Shown in pieces: positions 7,079 through 15,257 of a DNA stretch of 64,000 bases. Each line of letters begins with the position of its first letter. The first letter of the stretch is position 1. Source of the stretch: a virus. The position numbers and the translations under genes are program-made. Under the pieces are notes generated by a model. It was not told where the DNA came from. It made no database searches and saw only the letters and a program-made list of their open reading frames with translations. The DNA is taken from positions 1-64,000 of the IMG/VR virus record IMGVR_UViG_3300008113_000003; one strand, written 5' to 3'.

Positions 7079-8225
7079 TTAGTTACTTAAGGGTGCTTTA
7101 ATTGTTGGATGTGATTGGTAGTTTTCAACCATAAAATCTGCTGGGTTTAGATGGTGGAATAGTGATTGATCCTCACTTAAAGATTTGTAGAACTCATCCG
7201 TTTTCATGTGTTTTAAAACAGGTAGTGGGTATGGTTCTCTTGTTCTTTTTGGTGTTGGTGTATAATACCCATCATCAAAGTCTGGTAAATTATTTGGGTC
7301 AAAATATCTTTCCATACCAGTTTCGTAATTATTTGTGAACCAAATATTATATCTTTCCTCGTCAGTTAACTCTCTACCGATTTGTTCTTTAGCTTGTTCA
7401 ATATGGTTCAAGTAAAGGTGTGTGTCACCTAAGTTTCCAATCAATTCATCTGGAACCATGTTAACAGCTTTGGCGATGATCTCAAGTAACAAACCATAAG
7501 ATGCGATATTGAATGGTAAACCTAAGAATGTATCTACTGAACGTTGATTCCACATTAAAGAGATTGCTCTGGTTGGGATATTTTCTTCATTCATCCATTT
7601 CGTGGTCATTTCTTTCGGATGCTGGTCATAGTCACCATTATCTAATCTTGAATACTTCAATGGGTCTTCATTTGTTCTACTTTTCAATATTACATATCTC
7701 TCTTCAAAACTCAACCCTCTTGTATAAACTTGAAATCCATAATGACAAGGTGGAAGAACCATTTGGTCTAATCCACCTACATTCCAAGCATTAACCATTA
7801 ATCGTCTTGAGTCTGGGTTTGTTTTAAGGTCGTTGATTAGGTTTGCAATTTGGTCTATACCCGTTGTTGTGACATGATAAACTTTATCACCTTTTTCATT
7901 TGGTACTCGTTTGAACCCCTCACCCCAACTTCTCCATTGCTTACCATACACGGGGCCTAATTCACCCCATTGTTTAGCAAACTCATCATCGGTCTTAATC
8001 ATGTTAATGAATTGTTCCTGATTCCAGATTAAATCGGGGTCACCTTCACTCGTATTCATAAAGTTTTTGAAAGCGTCTCCGTCCCAGATATGGCAATTAT
8101 TATCAACAAGGAACTTAATGTTTGTATCACCACGTAGGAACCATAGTAGTCCTGTCTTTCTTTTCAACTCCGTAATCTAAAATTGATTGAAGTAAATCTT
8201 GATATTGTTTGTCCAGATTATTCAT
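7079..8225 (-). pseudogene. thyA: Thymidylate synthase with out-of-frame internal deletion
   Basis: The C-terminal frame (up to about 8167) is clearly thymidylate synthase: LLWFLRGDTNIKFL, the catalytic PPCHYGFQVY, and LGDTHLYLNHIEQA. The true N-terminus is present in another frame from an ATG at 8225, reading DLLQSILDYGVEKKDRT, as in known thyA. Between DRT and LLWFL about 36 codons are missing compared with E. coli ThyA, including the GTGT-phosphate loop region, and the join at about 8147-8152 is out of frame. The ATG inside the lesion (8165-8167) gives an open frame only by chance. The enzyme would probably be inactive as it stands. Confidence 0.75.
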
Positions 8226-8252
8226 GTTATAATAATAGTAAAATGATTTTAA

Positions 8253-8675
8253 TTAAGCAAGTGCTTTTGCGATTTCTCTACCAATCTCACGCTCTTTAAT
8301 TGTTGCTCTTTTATCGTGCAGTTTCTTACCACGAGCCAATGCTATTTCCATCTTAAAAACACCACGTTCATTCTTGAATATCTTGTAAGGAACGATAGTA
8401 AGGCCTTTGATTAAATCCTTTTGTAACTTAACCAGTTCTTTCTTCTTGAGTAGTAACTTTCGATCCCTGATCGGTTCGTGGCTGTAAGCGGTTCCGTTAC
8501 CAGTTATGTTAATATTTTTAACATAAAGCTCATCATCAACAAAAACGCAGAAAGCTTCAGTCATTGATATCTTACCATCCTTAATCGACTTCACCTCTGA
8601 CCCGTGGAGTTGCATACCAGCGACCTCAGTCCTGATAAACTCATATTCAAACCTAGCTTTCTTATTTACAAACAT
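8253..8675 (-). CDS. smpB: SsrA-binding protein SmpB
   Basis: 140 residues from the ATG at 8675 (MFVNKKARFEYEF). Typical SmpB blocks in order: AGMQLHGSEVKSIKDGKIS, NINIT, YSHEPIRDRKLLLKK, TIVPYKIF, KMEIALARGKKLHDKR. SmpB binds tmRNA and delivers it to stalled ribosomes. The C-terminal tail with its basic KKLHDKRATIKERE stretch is intact. A phage tmRNA gene lies at 33.6-34.0 kb. The upstream ATG at 8720 is rejected because it overlaps the preceding gene by 41 bp and adds sequence not found in SmpB. Confidence 0.95.
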   Translation of the reverse strand: MFVNKKARFEYEFIRTEVAGMQLHGSEVKSIKDGKISMTEAFCVFVDDELYVKNINITGNGTAYSHEPIRDRKLLLKKKELVKLQKDLIKGLTIVPYKIFKNERGVFKMEIALARGKKLHDKRATIKEREIGREIAKALA

Positions 8676-8679
8676 AATT

Positions 8680-9273
8680 TTATTTTTTAGCAATGAATGT
8701 TCCCATACATTTTTCTTCAAAGTTTTTTAACACATCACCCTTTTTCATCTCAACATTGAAACCCAAATTTAAGAACCTATGTATAATTTGTTCAGCTTTA
8801 TCTTCGTAGTTGTAATGAAACTCAACAATCCATGTGTTAATCGATTTGATAAAGTCATTGGTTAGTGTATCAAACATTTCATATTCCGATCCCTCAATGT
8901 CAACCTTCATCAAGGTTGGTTGTTCTAATCCGTTCTCTTGAATAAACTGCTCAATATTAATACACTGAACATCAACAGAATTTGGGTTACCTAAATCAGT
9001 GTATAAACTATTACCCACACTGTGCCTACCCATATTAAACTGTTTAATCTCATGTTTACCAGTGATTGCTTTATCATAAATCATAACACGAGGGTGGTAT
9101 GTGTGAAATGTTTCGTAAAGATAAGGTATTAAATAATTTGTTGGTTCAAACGAGTATATTTGTTTGGCTATTAAAGACCACATAGTAAATACACCCACAT
9201 TGGCACCAAGATCGTAAACAACATCATCTTCTGTGATAACAATCTTACCGCCATATTCATCGTTATAGAACAA
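8680..9273 (-). CDS. FkbM-family methyltransferase
   Basis: 197 residues. DDVVYDLGANVGVFTMW is the SAM-binding motif I and LMKVDIEGSEYEMFDTL the post-motif typical of FkbM O-methyltransferases, which usually act on sugars. The only usable start is TTG at 9273, because a stop in the same frame lies 24 nt upstream. It overlaps the preceding gene by about 100 bp, which is unlike the rest of this genome, so the N-terminus may be damaged. Possible role: modifying virion or host glycans. Confidence 0.75.
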   Translation of the reverse strand: MFYNDEYGGKIVITEDDVVYDLGANVGVFTMWSLIAKQIYSFEPTNYLIPYLYETFHTYHPRVMIYDKAITGKHEIKQFNMGRHSVGNSLYTDLGNPNSVDVQCINIEQFIQENGLEQPTLMKVDIEGSEYEMFDTLTNDFIKSINTWIVEFHYNYEDKAEQIIHRFLNLGFNVEMKKGDVLKNFEEKCMGTFIAKK

Positions 9274-9806
9274 ATCAGTTCTATTATTTGTTCAAGTTTT
9301 ATTATGTGTTTGTCCTTTGGGTTTACTTCAATGTATTTCTCAACATTACCTCTTATCTTTGGTGTTATAATCGGATACGGGTTTGCCTTAACATCCATGA
9401 AAAATTGTTTGTTAAGGTTGATACCACGAATGATCTTCTTCCCATTTTGTTTATCATCTTGCACATGAACAATCAAATGTAACTTACCTTCACCAGTAAC
9501 AACTTTTTTGTATGTGTTATTCAGTTTGTCTGGCCTAAACCATAGATCATCAAATATCATCATGGGTACATTGGGTCCAGTAACCTCAATATGTATATCT
9601 TTGCTTTCGATATACAAGTCAGCGTCACCTTTTTCATGGTTGTTATCCTGGGCGCTACCAGATATGTAATCAGTTGTACCAGCACCAAGACCCACAATAT
9701 CAACCCTTAAACCTGTTTCAGCTTCAATTATTTCTTTGATGAGATTCTCTTTGGTAGCTGATTGTTCCCAACTATCTTTATATGCGTCCTTCCAAAAATT
9801 ACTCAT
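9171..9806 (-). CDS. Putative restriction-endonuclease-like protein
   Basis: 211 residues. The block KGDADLYIESKDIHIEVTGPN resembles the D...ExT/K core of PD-(D/E)XK nucleases, after an N-terminal helical part (ENLIKEIIEAETG). The last 40 residues (after KLEQIIELI) turn low-complexity and overlap the start of the methyltransferase in another frame, so the natural C-terminus may be near 9290. Function not established. Confidence 0.45.
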   Translation of the reverse strand: MSNFWKDAYKDSWEQSATKENLIKEIIEAETGLRVDIVGLGAGTTDYISGSAQDNNHEKGDADLYIESKDIHIEVTGPNVPMMIFDDLWFRPDKLNNTYKKVVTGEGKLHLIVHVQDDKQNGKKIIRGINLNKQFFMDVKANPYPIITPKIRGNVEKYIEVNPKDKHIIKLEQIIELICSITMNMAVRLLSQKMMLFTILVPMWVYLLCGL

Positions 9807-10299
9807 TGTTGTTTAACATATTGTTTATATAATTCATCCCGATAGTACTACCTGATATATAACCCATAAAATTACTCATGAAATTTGGGTCAAATGTCAA
9901 TGTATCCATAAAAGTTTCATTGTCATCTATTTGATACCAAGTTTTAAATTCGGATTCAGCTTCTTTAGATATTTTAACCTCAATTTTTTCTTCAGAAATT
10001 GTCCCACCGCATAACGTACAAACTTGTTTAACCAAAGTTATATCACCAATAATATTAGGTATTATTATCTTATGTTCTTTATCAGTAGCAACGGAACCAT
10101 TTTCATCCGTATGGTCACATATTTTGGGGAAATTTTTTATCTTAAGTTCGGTATCCAATAGCATATTCTGGTGGGCATAGTTAAGCGCCTCAACCTTTTT
10201 CTCGAGCTCATCTTTTATTTTTTTGATATCGGAAGCTATCCTATCTTTTTTAAGATGGAGTTCTGTTAACTCATTCTTTCTTTCTAAAAACGGATTCAT
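9799..10299 (-). CDS. Coiled-coil protein with Cys/His pairs
   Basis: 166 residues: an N-terminal coiled coil (residues 5-50, repeated K/E/L), then CDH...VCTLCGG that could bind zinc, then an acidic C-terminal half. A strong host-type promoter (TACTTTTG) ends 4 nt before the ATG. Not recognised. Confidence 0.55.
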   Translation of the reverse strand: MNPFLERKNELTELHLKKDRIASDIKKIKDELEKKVEALNYAHQNMLLDTELKIKNFPKICDHTDENGSVATDKEHKIIIPNIIGDITLVKQVCTLCGGTISEEKIEVKISKEAESEFKTWYQIDDNETFMDTLTFDPNFMSNFMGYISGSTIGMNYINNMLNNNE

Positions 10300-10303
10300 G
10301 TGA

Positions 10304-10335
10304 CAAAAGTAAGAAAAAGAATTAATAAAACCAAA
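10304..10335 (-). promoter_or_regulatory. Host-type promoter abutting start codon
   Basis: On the minus strand TTTGG, about 19 nt spacer, TACTTTTG, then TCAC and the ATG at 10299. This matches the Bacteroidetes TTTG / TAnnTTTG pattern; a transcript starting about 6 nt past the element would have essentially no leader. Confidence 0.65.
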
Positions 10336-10336
10336 T

Positions 10337-10363
10337 AAAAAACCCCGCTTTTTTAGGGCGGGG
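10337..10363 (-). terminator. Rho-independent terminator
   Basis: Minus strand: CCCCGC stem, A/T-rich loop, GCGGGG, then TTTTTT. It follows the ferritin-like gene and precedes the next promoter. Confidence 0.85.
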
Positions 10364-10388
10364 TATAATATTGATGATACGCAATGTT

Positions 10389-11082
10389 TTATAGATAAGT
10401 TTGTTCGAAATAAAGTACTTCGAACTTGTTGTTTTTGTCAACCAATTCAAGTGCGTTTAACAAATCGTTGTACTCAACAACAGATTCTATAAACTTGTAA
10501 AAAGTCAAACGTTGTTAAATCTGTACCAAACAATTTAGCAGACGACATATTGTATTTGTCCATCAAATCTAATTCAATGGCATAAGCTTTTTCGATAATC
10601 TCAACAAGACCTGTAAATCTTTGGTTTGTATCGGTTACAGGGATTGTAGGTATGATATTAAAATCAGTCATATAATCCATCAAACCTTTAGCGTGCTCTA
10701 ACTCAGTTAAAGCTTCAGCTTCAAAGAAAGCGGTTGCTTTCTTATAGTTAGCGTCTCTACACCAATTAGCAGCGTTTGCATAGAAGTAGTGAGCTGTATA
10801 TTCATCTTTTAATCTAGCTGTTAACTCACCGATTGTTTCTGGGTTTAATTTTCTAAGGTTTGAACCACCCATACTTGGTTCCATTTCAATTGTTGGCATC
10901 CCAGCGCCCCCAGCTGTTTGATCTACTGGCATATCCATCGGTTCGTCAATGACAGCATCTACTGGCGGAGCATCAATACCTTCTGGGTTATTGATATCTA
11001 GGTCTTCAATAGCTTCATTCAATGATTTTTTATTTAGGTTTAAATCCATAAATTCTGATTTTTTAAATTTAAAATTACTCAT
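10389..11082 (-). CDS. Ferritin-like protein with one-base frame slip
   Basis: An N-terminal extension (about 75 residues) precedes a ferritin-like four-helix domain: TARLKDEYTAHYFYANAANW and FFEAEALTELEHAKGLMDYM carry the E...ExxH metal ligands. The first frame stops at 10474 as ...VYRICC, but the +1 frame continues FIESVVEYNDLLNALELVD...YFEQTYL to a stop at 10389. The slip maps to a run of five T (A on plus, 10499-10503); with four, the join reads DFYKFIESV and the gene is 231 codons. It may store iron or protect DNA. The N-terminus ...KKSLNE^A fits a T4-type prohead cleavage site, and a late motif lies at 11097-11105. Confidence 0.7.
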
Positions 11083-11096
11083 ATCCTTTGTTTTAC

Positions 11097-11105
11097 TATA
11101 AATAC
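11097..11105 (-). promoter_or_regulatory. Putative late promoter motif GTATTTATA
   Basis: Minus-strand GTATTTATA lies 14 nt before the start of the ferritin-like gene. The same motif recurs upstream of the fibre and other probable virion genes. Confidence 0.5.
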
Positions 11106-11128
11106 TTCTTTTTGTTTAAAAGTACCCC

Positions 11129-11818
11129 TTATTTATTGTTTAAAAAATTATTTAGTTTAGACAGGTTCATCGTAACATTTTTAGGTACATGTGGTGGTGA
11201 CAATATTAACTTAACATCTTTTCTTGATTGAGAAGCCAAATGATAAATTGTTTTGGTTTCTGTCCCAACATTATAAACACCAACTGCTTGGTTATTAACC
11301 AGTTGTATAACCAAATCGGAAATAACTGGTGTGTAATCAGCGTTTGTCTTAACATCATACCAAGCGCTATCATAAGGGAATGGGTATGGTTTGTGTGATA
11401 GCCTACAGATAAGATAGTTTTTTGCGAACGTTTTAATATGCGAGTCCGCTAATAATTTGGTTAGGCTATACCAATTTATATCTGGAACTGGTACATCCAT
11501 TTCGGAAGCATTCTCAATTGAGTTTGAGTAAACATAATCTGTTGAGATGTGGACTAATTTTTTACCAGTTTCTTCACAGAAATTAACTAGGTACGTTGGA
11601 AACAAGTAATTAATTTGCATCATTGATGCTTCATCCTGGGAATATGTGTTAGTGTTGGCAATACAGTTTACAATTACATCATAAGGTAACATATTGTGTA
11701 ACCAACTGTCAAAATTACTAACATCAAAACCATCTTTTTTTCTTGATAAGTAATCCCAACCAGTTTGTTTTATAATCTCACTGGCTAACTTACCATCACC
11801 TAATACTAAGATCTTCAT
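11129..11818 (-). CDS. RmlD-like NAD(P)-dependent sugar reductase
   Basis: 229 residues, extended SDR fold. ILVLGDGKLASEI replaces the usual GxxGxxG, VNCIANTNT follows, then STDYVY and YSLTKLLAD (YxxxK catalytic pair). The best match in kind is dTDP-4-dehydrorhamnose reductase (RmlD), shorter than the usual 290. It probably acts in a phage sugar pathway, together with the aminotransferase and acetyltransferase near 39 kb. The altered glycine motif leaves cofactor binding uncertain. ATGA overlap with the upstream gene. Confidence 0.7.
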   Translation of the reverse strand: MKILVLGDGKLASEIIKQTGWDYLSRKKDGFDVSNFDSWLHNMLPYDVIVNCIANTNTYSQDEASMMQINYLFPTYLVNFCEETGKKLVHISTDYVYSNSIENASEMDVPVPDINWYSLTKLLADSHIKTFAKNYLICRLSHKPYPFPYDSAWYDVKTNADYTPVISDLVIQLVNNQAVGVYNVGTETKTIYHLASQSRKDVKLILSPPHVPKNVTMNLSKLNNFLNNK

Positions 11819-12300
11819 ACTAATTCTAATTGATTTTTATACCACTTAGGTACGTCTCTACCCTTCCAAGAGGCAAAACCAGATTTAGCACCACAGTAAT
11901 AGTTGCGATACGACTCAACCGCATCATCAACTTTATATTCGTCAGGCATTGCTTTAGCTGGCTCAGTGAACCCTTTGTCCTCAATGTTTGGTTTATTCAC
12001 AATACACCACTCAATTACATCTTGCGACTTATGTCTTTTACCATATCGATAGGTGTATTCGTAACACAACTCAAGACCTAACTCACACAAATACAAGTAG
12101 TTAGACAAAGACTCACGGGTCCAGATTGAACACGGATGGTTCTTATGTGATAACTTGTAAGGTGCTGCGGATTGACTATCTGTTATCCAATGAACACCAC
12201 ATAACAATTGCGCTGTTTCAAGTATCATCTTTACAACGTGCTTGTCAACATGACTTTGCGCACATTTTTTAACATCGTAATCTAATAAGAATATATTCAT
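11815..12300 (-). CDS. Conserved phage protein of unknown function
   Basis: 161 residues with strongly patterned motifs: CAQSHVDKHVVKMILETAQLL, HKNHPCSIWTRES, YRYGKRHKS, FTEPAKAMPDEYK and YRNYYCGAK. These look like an enzyme family widespread in phages and bacteria that has no firm function. Invariant-looking His, Lys, Asp and Trp suggest nucleic-acid or nucleotide chemistry. A late-type motif lies at 12309-12317. Confidence 0.6.
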   Translation of the reverse strand: MNIFLLDYDVKKCAQSHVDKHVVKMILETAQLLCGVHWITDSQSAAPYKLSHKNHPCSIWTRESLSNYLYLCELGLELCYEYTYRYGKRHKSQDVIEWCIVNKPNIEDKGFTEPAKAMPDEYKVDDAVESYRNYYCGAKSGFASWKGRDVPKWYKNQLELV

Positions 12301-12336
12301 GGGGTAAAGATAAATACTTTTTAATTAACAACCAAA

Positions 12337-12657
12337 TTATCTAGCGAATTTTGAGTAATCTGGTTTTATACCATGTTCATCTAAAGTATGACCAAGAAAA
12401 CTAATCTCATCCTCACGTAACTTAGTTGACTCCTCAAAATAATCTAATATTGTTTCCATTTCAACCCTTAATGAATCACTGACAGCTTCTAATGAATCAA
12501 CCCTGCATTCTTGTACTTTAATGTTATTTTGTAACTCATAGTTCTTTTGTTTTAAACTAAGGTTATCAGATACCATGTATGCTGCAATTACTGACACACA
12601 CACCACCGTTATTATTAACCATGCTATTGTATCTAATTTGTGTTCTTTTTTAATCAT
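12337..12657 (-). CDS. Membrane-anchored coiled-coil protein
   Basis: 106 residues: a short cytoplasmic start, one membrane span (residues 10-31, IAWLIITVVCVSVIAAYMV) and a coiled coil (35-90). This plan fits an inner-membrane spanin or a tail/membrane protein, but no lysis partner is adjacent. Confidence 0.5.
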   Translation of the reverse strand: MIKKEHKLDTIAWLIITVVCVSVIAAYMVSDNLSLKQKNYELQNNIKVQECRVDSLEAVSDSLRVEMETILDYFEESTKLREDEISFLGHTLDEHGIKPDYSKFAR

Positions 12658-12668
12658 AACTTTATTTT

Positions 12669-13232
12669 TTAAGGTATATATAAGATTGTTGGATTATCTT
12701 TATGTATGTCGATCATCCATTTAAATTTATTTAGATTAAACGGGCTTGAAATTATGTGACACCCACTTTTAGTTGGTATCTCCGCATAGATCTTACCGCC
12801 AGCTTTGATGATATCTTGAACCCTGTCATCCTTCTCAGCCATCCATTCGTCATCAAAGTCAACAATCCACTTCTTGTTCTTATCAGAATGGTGTTTACCA
12901 CAGATTGTATCATAGGTATTCTTTACAGACTTGTGATTACCATCAGCAATAAGGTTAGCGGTTCTCCTCAAACATTCTAATGCAATCTTCTTATCATCCC
13001 GAACATTCAACCTAAGATAAGCCCTAGCATTGTTTAACTGACACTCACGGACAGCATACAGGTAGTACTTATGGTAATCTTCCAAAGAGTATATCTGGTA
13101 ATTAGATATAACTTTGTTGTTACCAGTAAGTTCTGGGTTATCTTTCCTGCGTTTTATTACTTGCAGAAAATAGAACTTCGAGTTATCCTCAAAGGTCATA
13201 AAAGGTTTAAGTAGTTCGAAATTATCGACCAT
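12669..13232 (-). CDS. Unknown 187-residue protein, weak primase-like motifs
   Basis: Contains KKWIVDFDDEW and later KSGCHIISSPFNL, which resemble in order the hDhD and sxH motifs of archaeo-eukaryotic primase folds. A third acidic motif is not clear. It might instead belong to an uncharacterised phage family. Stop is 11 bp before the next gene; start overlaps the upstream stop by one base. Confidence 0.4.
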   Translation of the reverse strand: MVDNFELLKPFMTFEDNSKFYFLQVIKRRKDNPELTGNNKVISNYQIYSLEDYHKYYLYAVRECQLNNARAYLRLNVRDDKKIALECLRRTANLIADGNHKSVKNTYDTICGKHHSDKNKKWIVDFDDEWMAEKDDRVQDIIKAGGKIYAEIPTKSGCHIISSPFNLNKFKWMIDIHKDNPTILYIP

Positions 13233-13717
13233 TACATTCCGTATTGATTAGGTTCAACAGTATGTTCAATTTGAACTCTAACACAATCTTGTGGTTGCGC
13301 TTCGTTCTTTAAAAAATTGTTTATATAACCCATAATGTTAGCGGCCCCAATTGGGTTAGCTGAGTGAACATAAACATGTGGAAAAGGGAAATAAGGTGTT
13401 GTTCTTTTCTTAGAACCTCTATCCATATCCAAGTATTCTGGGTGGACATTATAGAACTCATCGATCAACCATTTGGCGCAATCCAAACCAGTTTTCTCTT
13501 TGATGTTATTGTAATCCAACTTATAGTTTTTAATACCGTTGTAATACTCTGCCATGGCTGTCTCACCAAGATCATGGTCCAATGAAATGTGTTCGATATT
13601 ATCGAAACCAAGTTCATTTATTTTAGCCACGAACTCATCGTAACTACGAACGACAACCCATTCATTTGCTGTGGGTGTGCGTACATCATCTAAATAGATA
13701 TTATATTTCTGTGTCAT
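13232..13717 (-). CDS. cREC (cyclic-phosphate-processing receiver-like) protein
   Basis: 161 residues. YLDDVRTP at the N-terminus, then ISLDHDLGETA, GLDCAKWLID, and PFPHVYVHSANPIGAANIMGYI match the receiver-like cREC domain predicted from comparative genomics to handle cyclic phosphate ends in RNA repair. Activity is not proven for the family. It opens the RNA-repair island that runs to 19.9 kb. A host-type promoter ends 4 nt before the ATG. Confidence 0.7.
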   Translation of the reverse strand: MTQKYNIYLDDVRTPTANEWVVVRSYDEFVAKINELGFDNIEHISLDHDLGETAMAEYYNGIKNYKLDYNNIKEKTGLDCAKWLIDEFYNVHPEYLDMDRGSKKRTTPYFPFPHVYVHSANPIGAANIMGYINNFLKNEAQPQDCVRVQIEHTVEPNQYGM

Positions 13718-13721
13718 GACA

Positions 13722-13753
13722 CAAAAGTAATAAGATTTATTTAAATAACCAAA
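13722..13753 (-). promoter_or_regulatory. Host-type promoter abutting start codon
   Basis: Minus strand TTTGGTTATT, spacer, TACTTTTG, TGTC, ATG at 13717. One of the clearest copies of the leaderless-type promoter. Confidence 0.65.
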
Positions 13754-13975
13754 CTATTTTTTAGATTTTTTATTGAACAAGAAATACAGCCCAAAGAAAA
13801 GTGCCGCAATACAATAGAAAATAACGTCCGTAATCCAGTAAGAATTTGTCCAGTTCATCGTCATCTTGAACAGTGCATCGAACCCAAAAGGGTTGAAAAA
13901 CATAGCAAGCATTAAACAGATTGTGGAAAGCTTTTTTAAGAAAGCTGCTCTCCAAGTTTTTGTTTCTACTGTCAT
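13754..13975 (-). CDS. Two-span small membrane protein
   Basis: 73 residues, TVETKTWRAAFLKKLSTICLM start, with spans at about 15-40 and 47-68 and a basic tail (NKKSKK). An overlapping frame (13770-13982) encodes a less convincing protein and is not annotated. Confidence 0.5.
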   Translation of the reverse strand: MTVETKTWRAAFLKKLSTICLMLAMFFNPFGFDALFKMTMNWTNSYWITDVIFYCIAALFFGLYFLFNKKSKK

Positions 13976-14053
13976 CGTCCATACTCAGATATTAGGATGT
14001 TTATAATCAACACAGAATGTGTATCATAAACATAAATATAAAGTATTTACGGT

Positions 14054-14620
14054 TTATTCTAAAAATGCGATAATTTTTTCTTTAATACCTGATTGTTTGA
14101 TACCCTCAATACCACTTGGTGTGAGTACAAAGTTATCTAACCCCCAGTCTTTCCAGGATTCACCGTTCTTGCCCATGTCCAAATCATCAACAGCAACCCA
14201 ATGAGTAATTTCGGGGTTATCGTGTAAATATTGTTTAATTTCGATAACACGAGTCATTTCCAAGTCCCATTGTGGTGACCATATCCAATTATTATACCAT
14301 GTACATTGACCCAAATCTGGTGTCAACGCAATTGGTTTTTTAATAATCCCTTTGGATTCGTAGTACTCACCCATTTCTTCAAGGTTTGCCCATCGTTTCC
14401 AATCGGATGATACAACAATCTCGGCACCAGTCTTTTGAATGATCCCATTGAGAACCTTGACAGCCTTTTGATTGAAGTTATCAAATCGATATTCAACTGG
14501 CATTTCTCTAGTGGTCATGGATAATTTACGTCCACCCCATTTATCTTGTTTCTTAAAACGATTACCCCACTCTGAGGATAGACAGATTACTCCGTCATGG
14601 TCTAAAAATATAACTTTCAT
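14054..14620 (-). CDS. HAD phosphatase, RNA-repair (SAK-HAD) type
   Basis: 188 residues. VIFLDHDGVICLSSEW is HAD motif I (DxDG), EIVVSSDWKRWA is motif II (S) and THWVAVDDLDMG is motif IV (DD). This subfamily was named from HAD domains in multi-domain RNA-repair proteins and is related to the phosphatase half of T4 Pnkp. Predicted substrate: 3'- or 2',3'-cyclic phosphate RNA ends. It is adjacent to a diverged paralogue and two RNA ligases. Confidence 0.7.
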   Translation of the reverse strand: MKVIFLDHDGVICLSSEWGNRFKKQDKWGGRKLSMTTREMPVEYRFDNFNQKAVKVLNGIIQKTGAEIVVSSDWKRWANLEEMGEYYESKGIIKKPIALTPDLGQCTWYNNWIWSPQWDLEMTRVIEIKQYLHDNPEITHWVAVDDLDMGKNGESWKDWGLDNFVLTPSGIEGIKQSGIKEKIIAFLE

Positions 14621-14621
14621 A

Positions 14622-15257
14622 TTATTTTCTTCTTAATATTAAATTCTCGTAATTCTCTTCTTTTTTGAATTGTCTATCAATTCTATACAAGTGATTCGGG
14701 GTTAAACCAAACCATGGGTCAGAATGGTGGAATCTCACAAATTGTTCTGGCAACATATCAGAATCATCGTCTAATATTGCGTAGTCTACGACCTCTGGAT
14801 GCTTATCCAACCATTCTTGAATTTCCTGGCCCCTTAACTCTCTTCGATCACCTGTAATTCCAACAAAGGTGCCTTCTTTGAAACCGAGTTCAGTCAACGC
14901 ATCTGCCCATCTTTCGGGTGTAGATACATAACCTTCAATACCAAAGTGATGTTTCCACACCGAAGAAACGCAAATCTTGGTATCTGTTTCGTTACACCAT
15001 TCACTAAGCCATTGCCATTTTTGTGGGCAAGTCTCTTCTTGTAATCGCTCAAATTGGTAATTGAACGTGAAAGACTTTTTGGGTGGTTTATAGTCGGCCA
15101 GTGAAACACCTTTAGATTGAATACCGAATAGTTTTCTAAAACGGTATTTTAACTCATACCACCATGTTATGGGTTTTCTCCACCGTCTCTTATGTCTCTC
15201 CTTATAAAAAACGGTGGAGTTCATAACCCCATCAATATCCAAAAAGATTACTTTCAT
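14622..15257 (-). CDS. HAD phosphatase, RNA-repair (SAK-HAD) type, paralogue
   Basis: 211 residues, starting VIFLDIDGVMNSTVF (motif I), TKICVSSVWKHHFG (motif II) and VDYAILDDDSDM (motif IV). A basic insert (KERHKRRWRKPITWW) follows motif I. Same subfamily as the gene at 14054 and separated by 1 bp, so probably a tandem duplication that has diverged. Confidence 0.7.
   Translation of the reverse strand: MKVIFLDIDGVMNSTVFYKERHKRRWRKPITWWYELKYRFRKLFGIQSKGVSLADYKPPKKSFTFNYQFERLQEETCPQKWQWLSEWCNETDTKICVSSVWKHHFGIEGYVSTPERWADALTELGFKEGTFVGITGDRRELRGQEIQEWLDKHPEVVDYAILDDDSDMLPEQFVRFHHSDPWFGLTPNHLYRIDRQFKKEENYENLILRRK

Noticed and set aside
7079-8225. Group I intron in thymidylate synthase, as in T4 td
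   Set aside because: Coding sequence is missing, not interrupted; there is no inserted sequence.
12669-13232. Archaeo-eukaryotic primase assignment
   Set aside because: Only two of three motifs are visible and the protein is short; kept as unknown with the motif noted.
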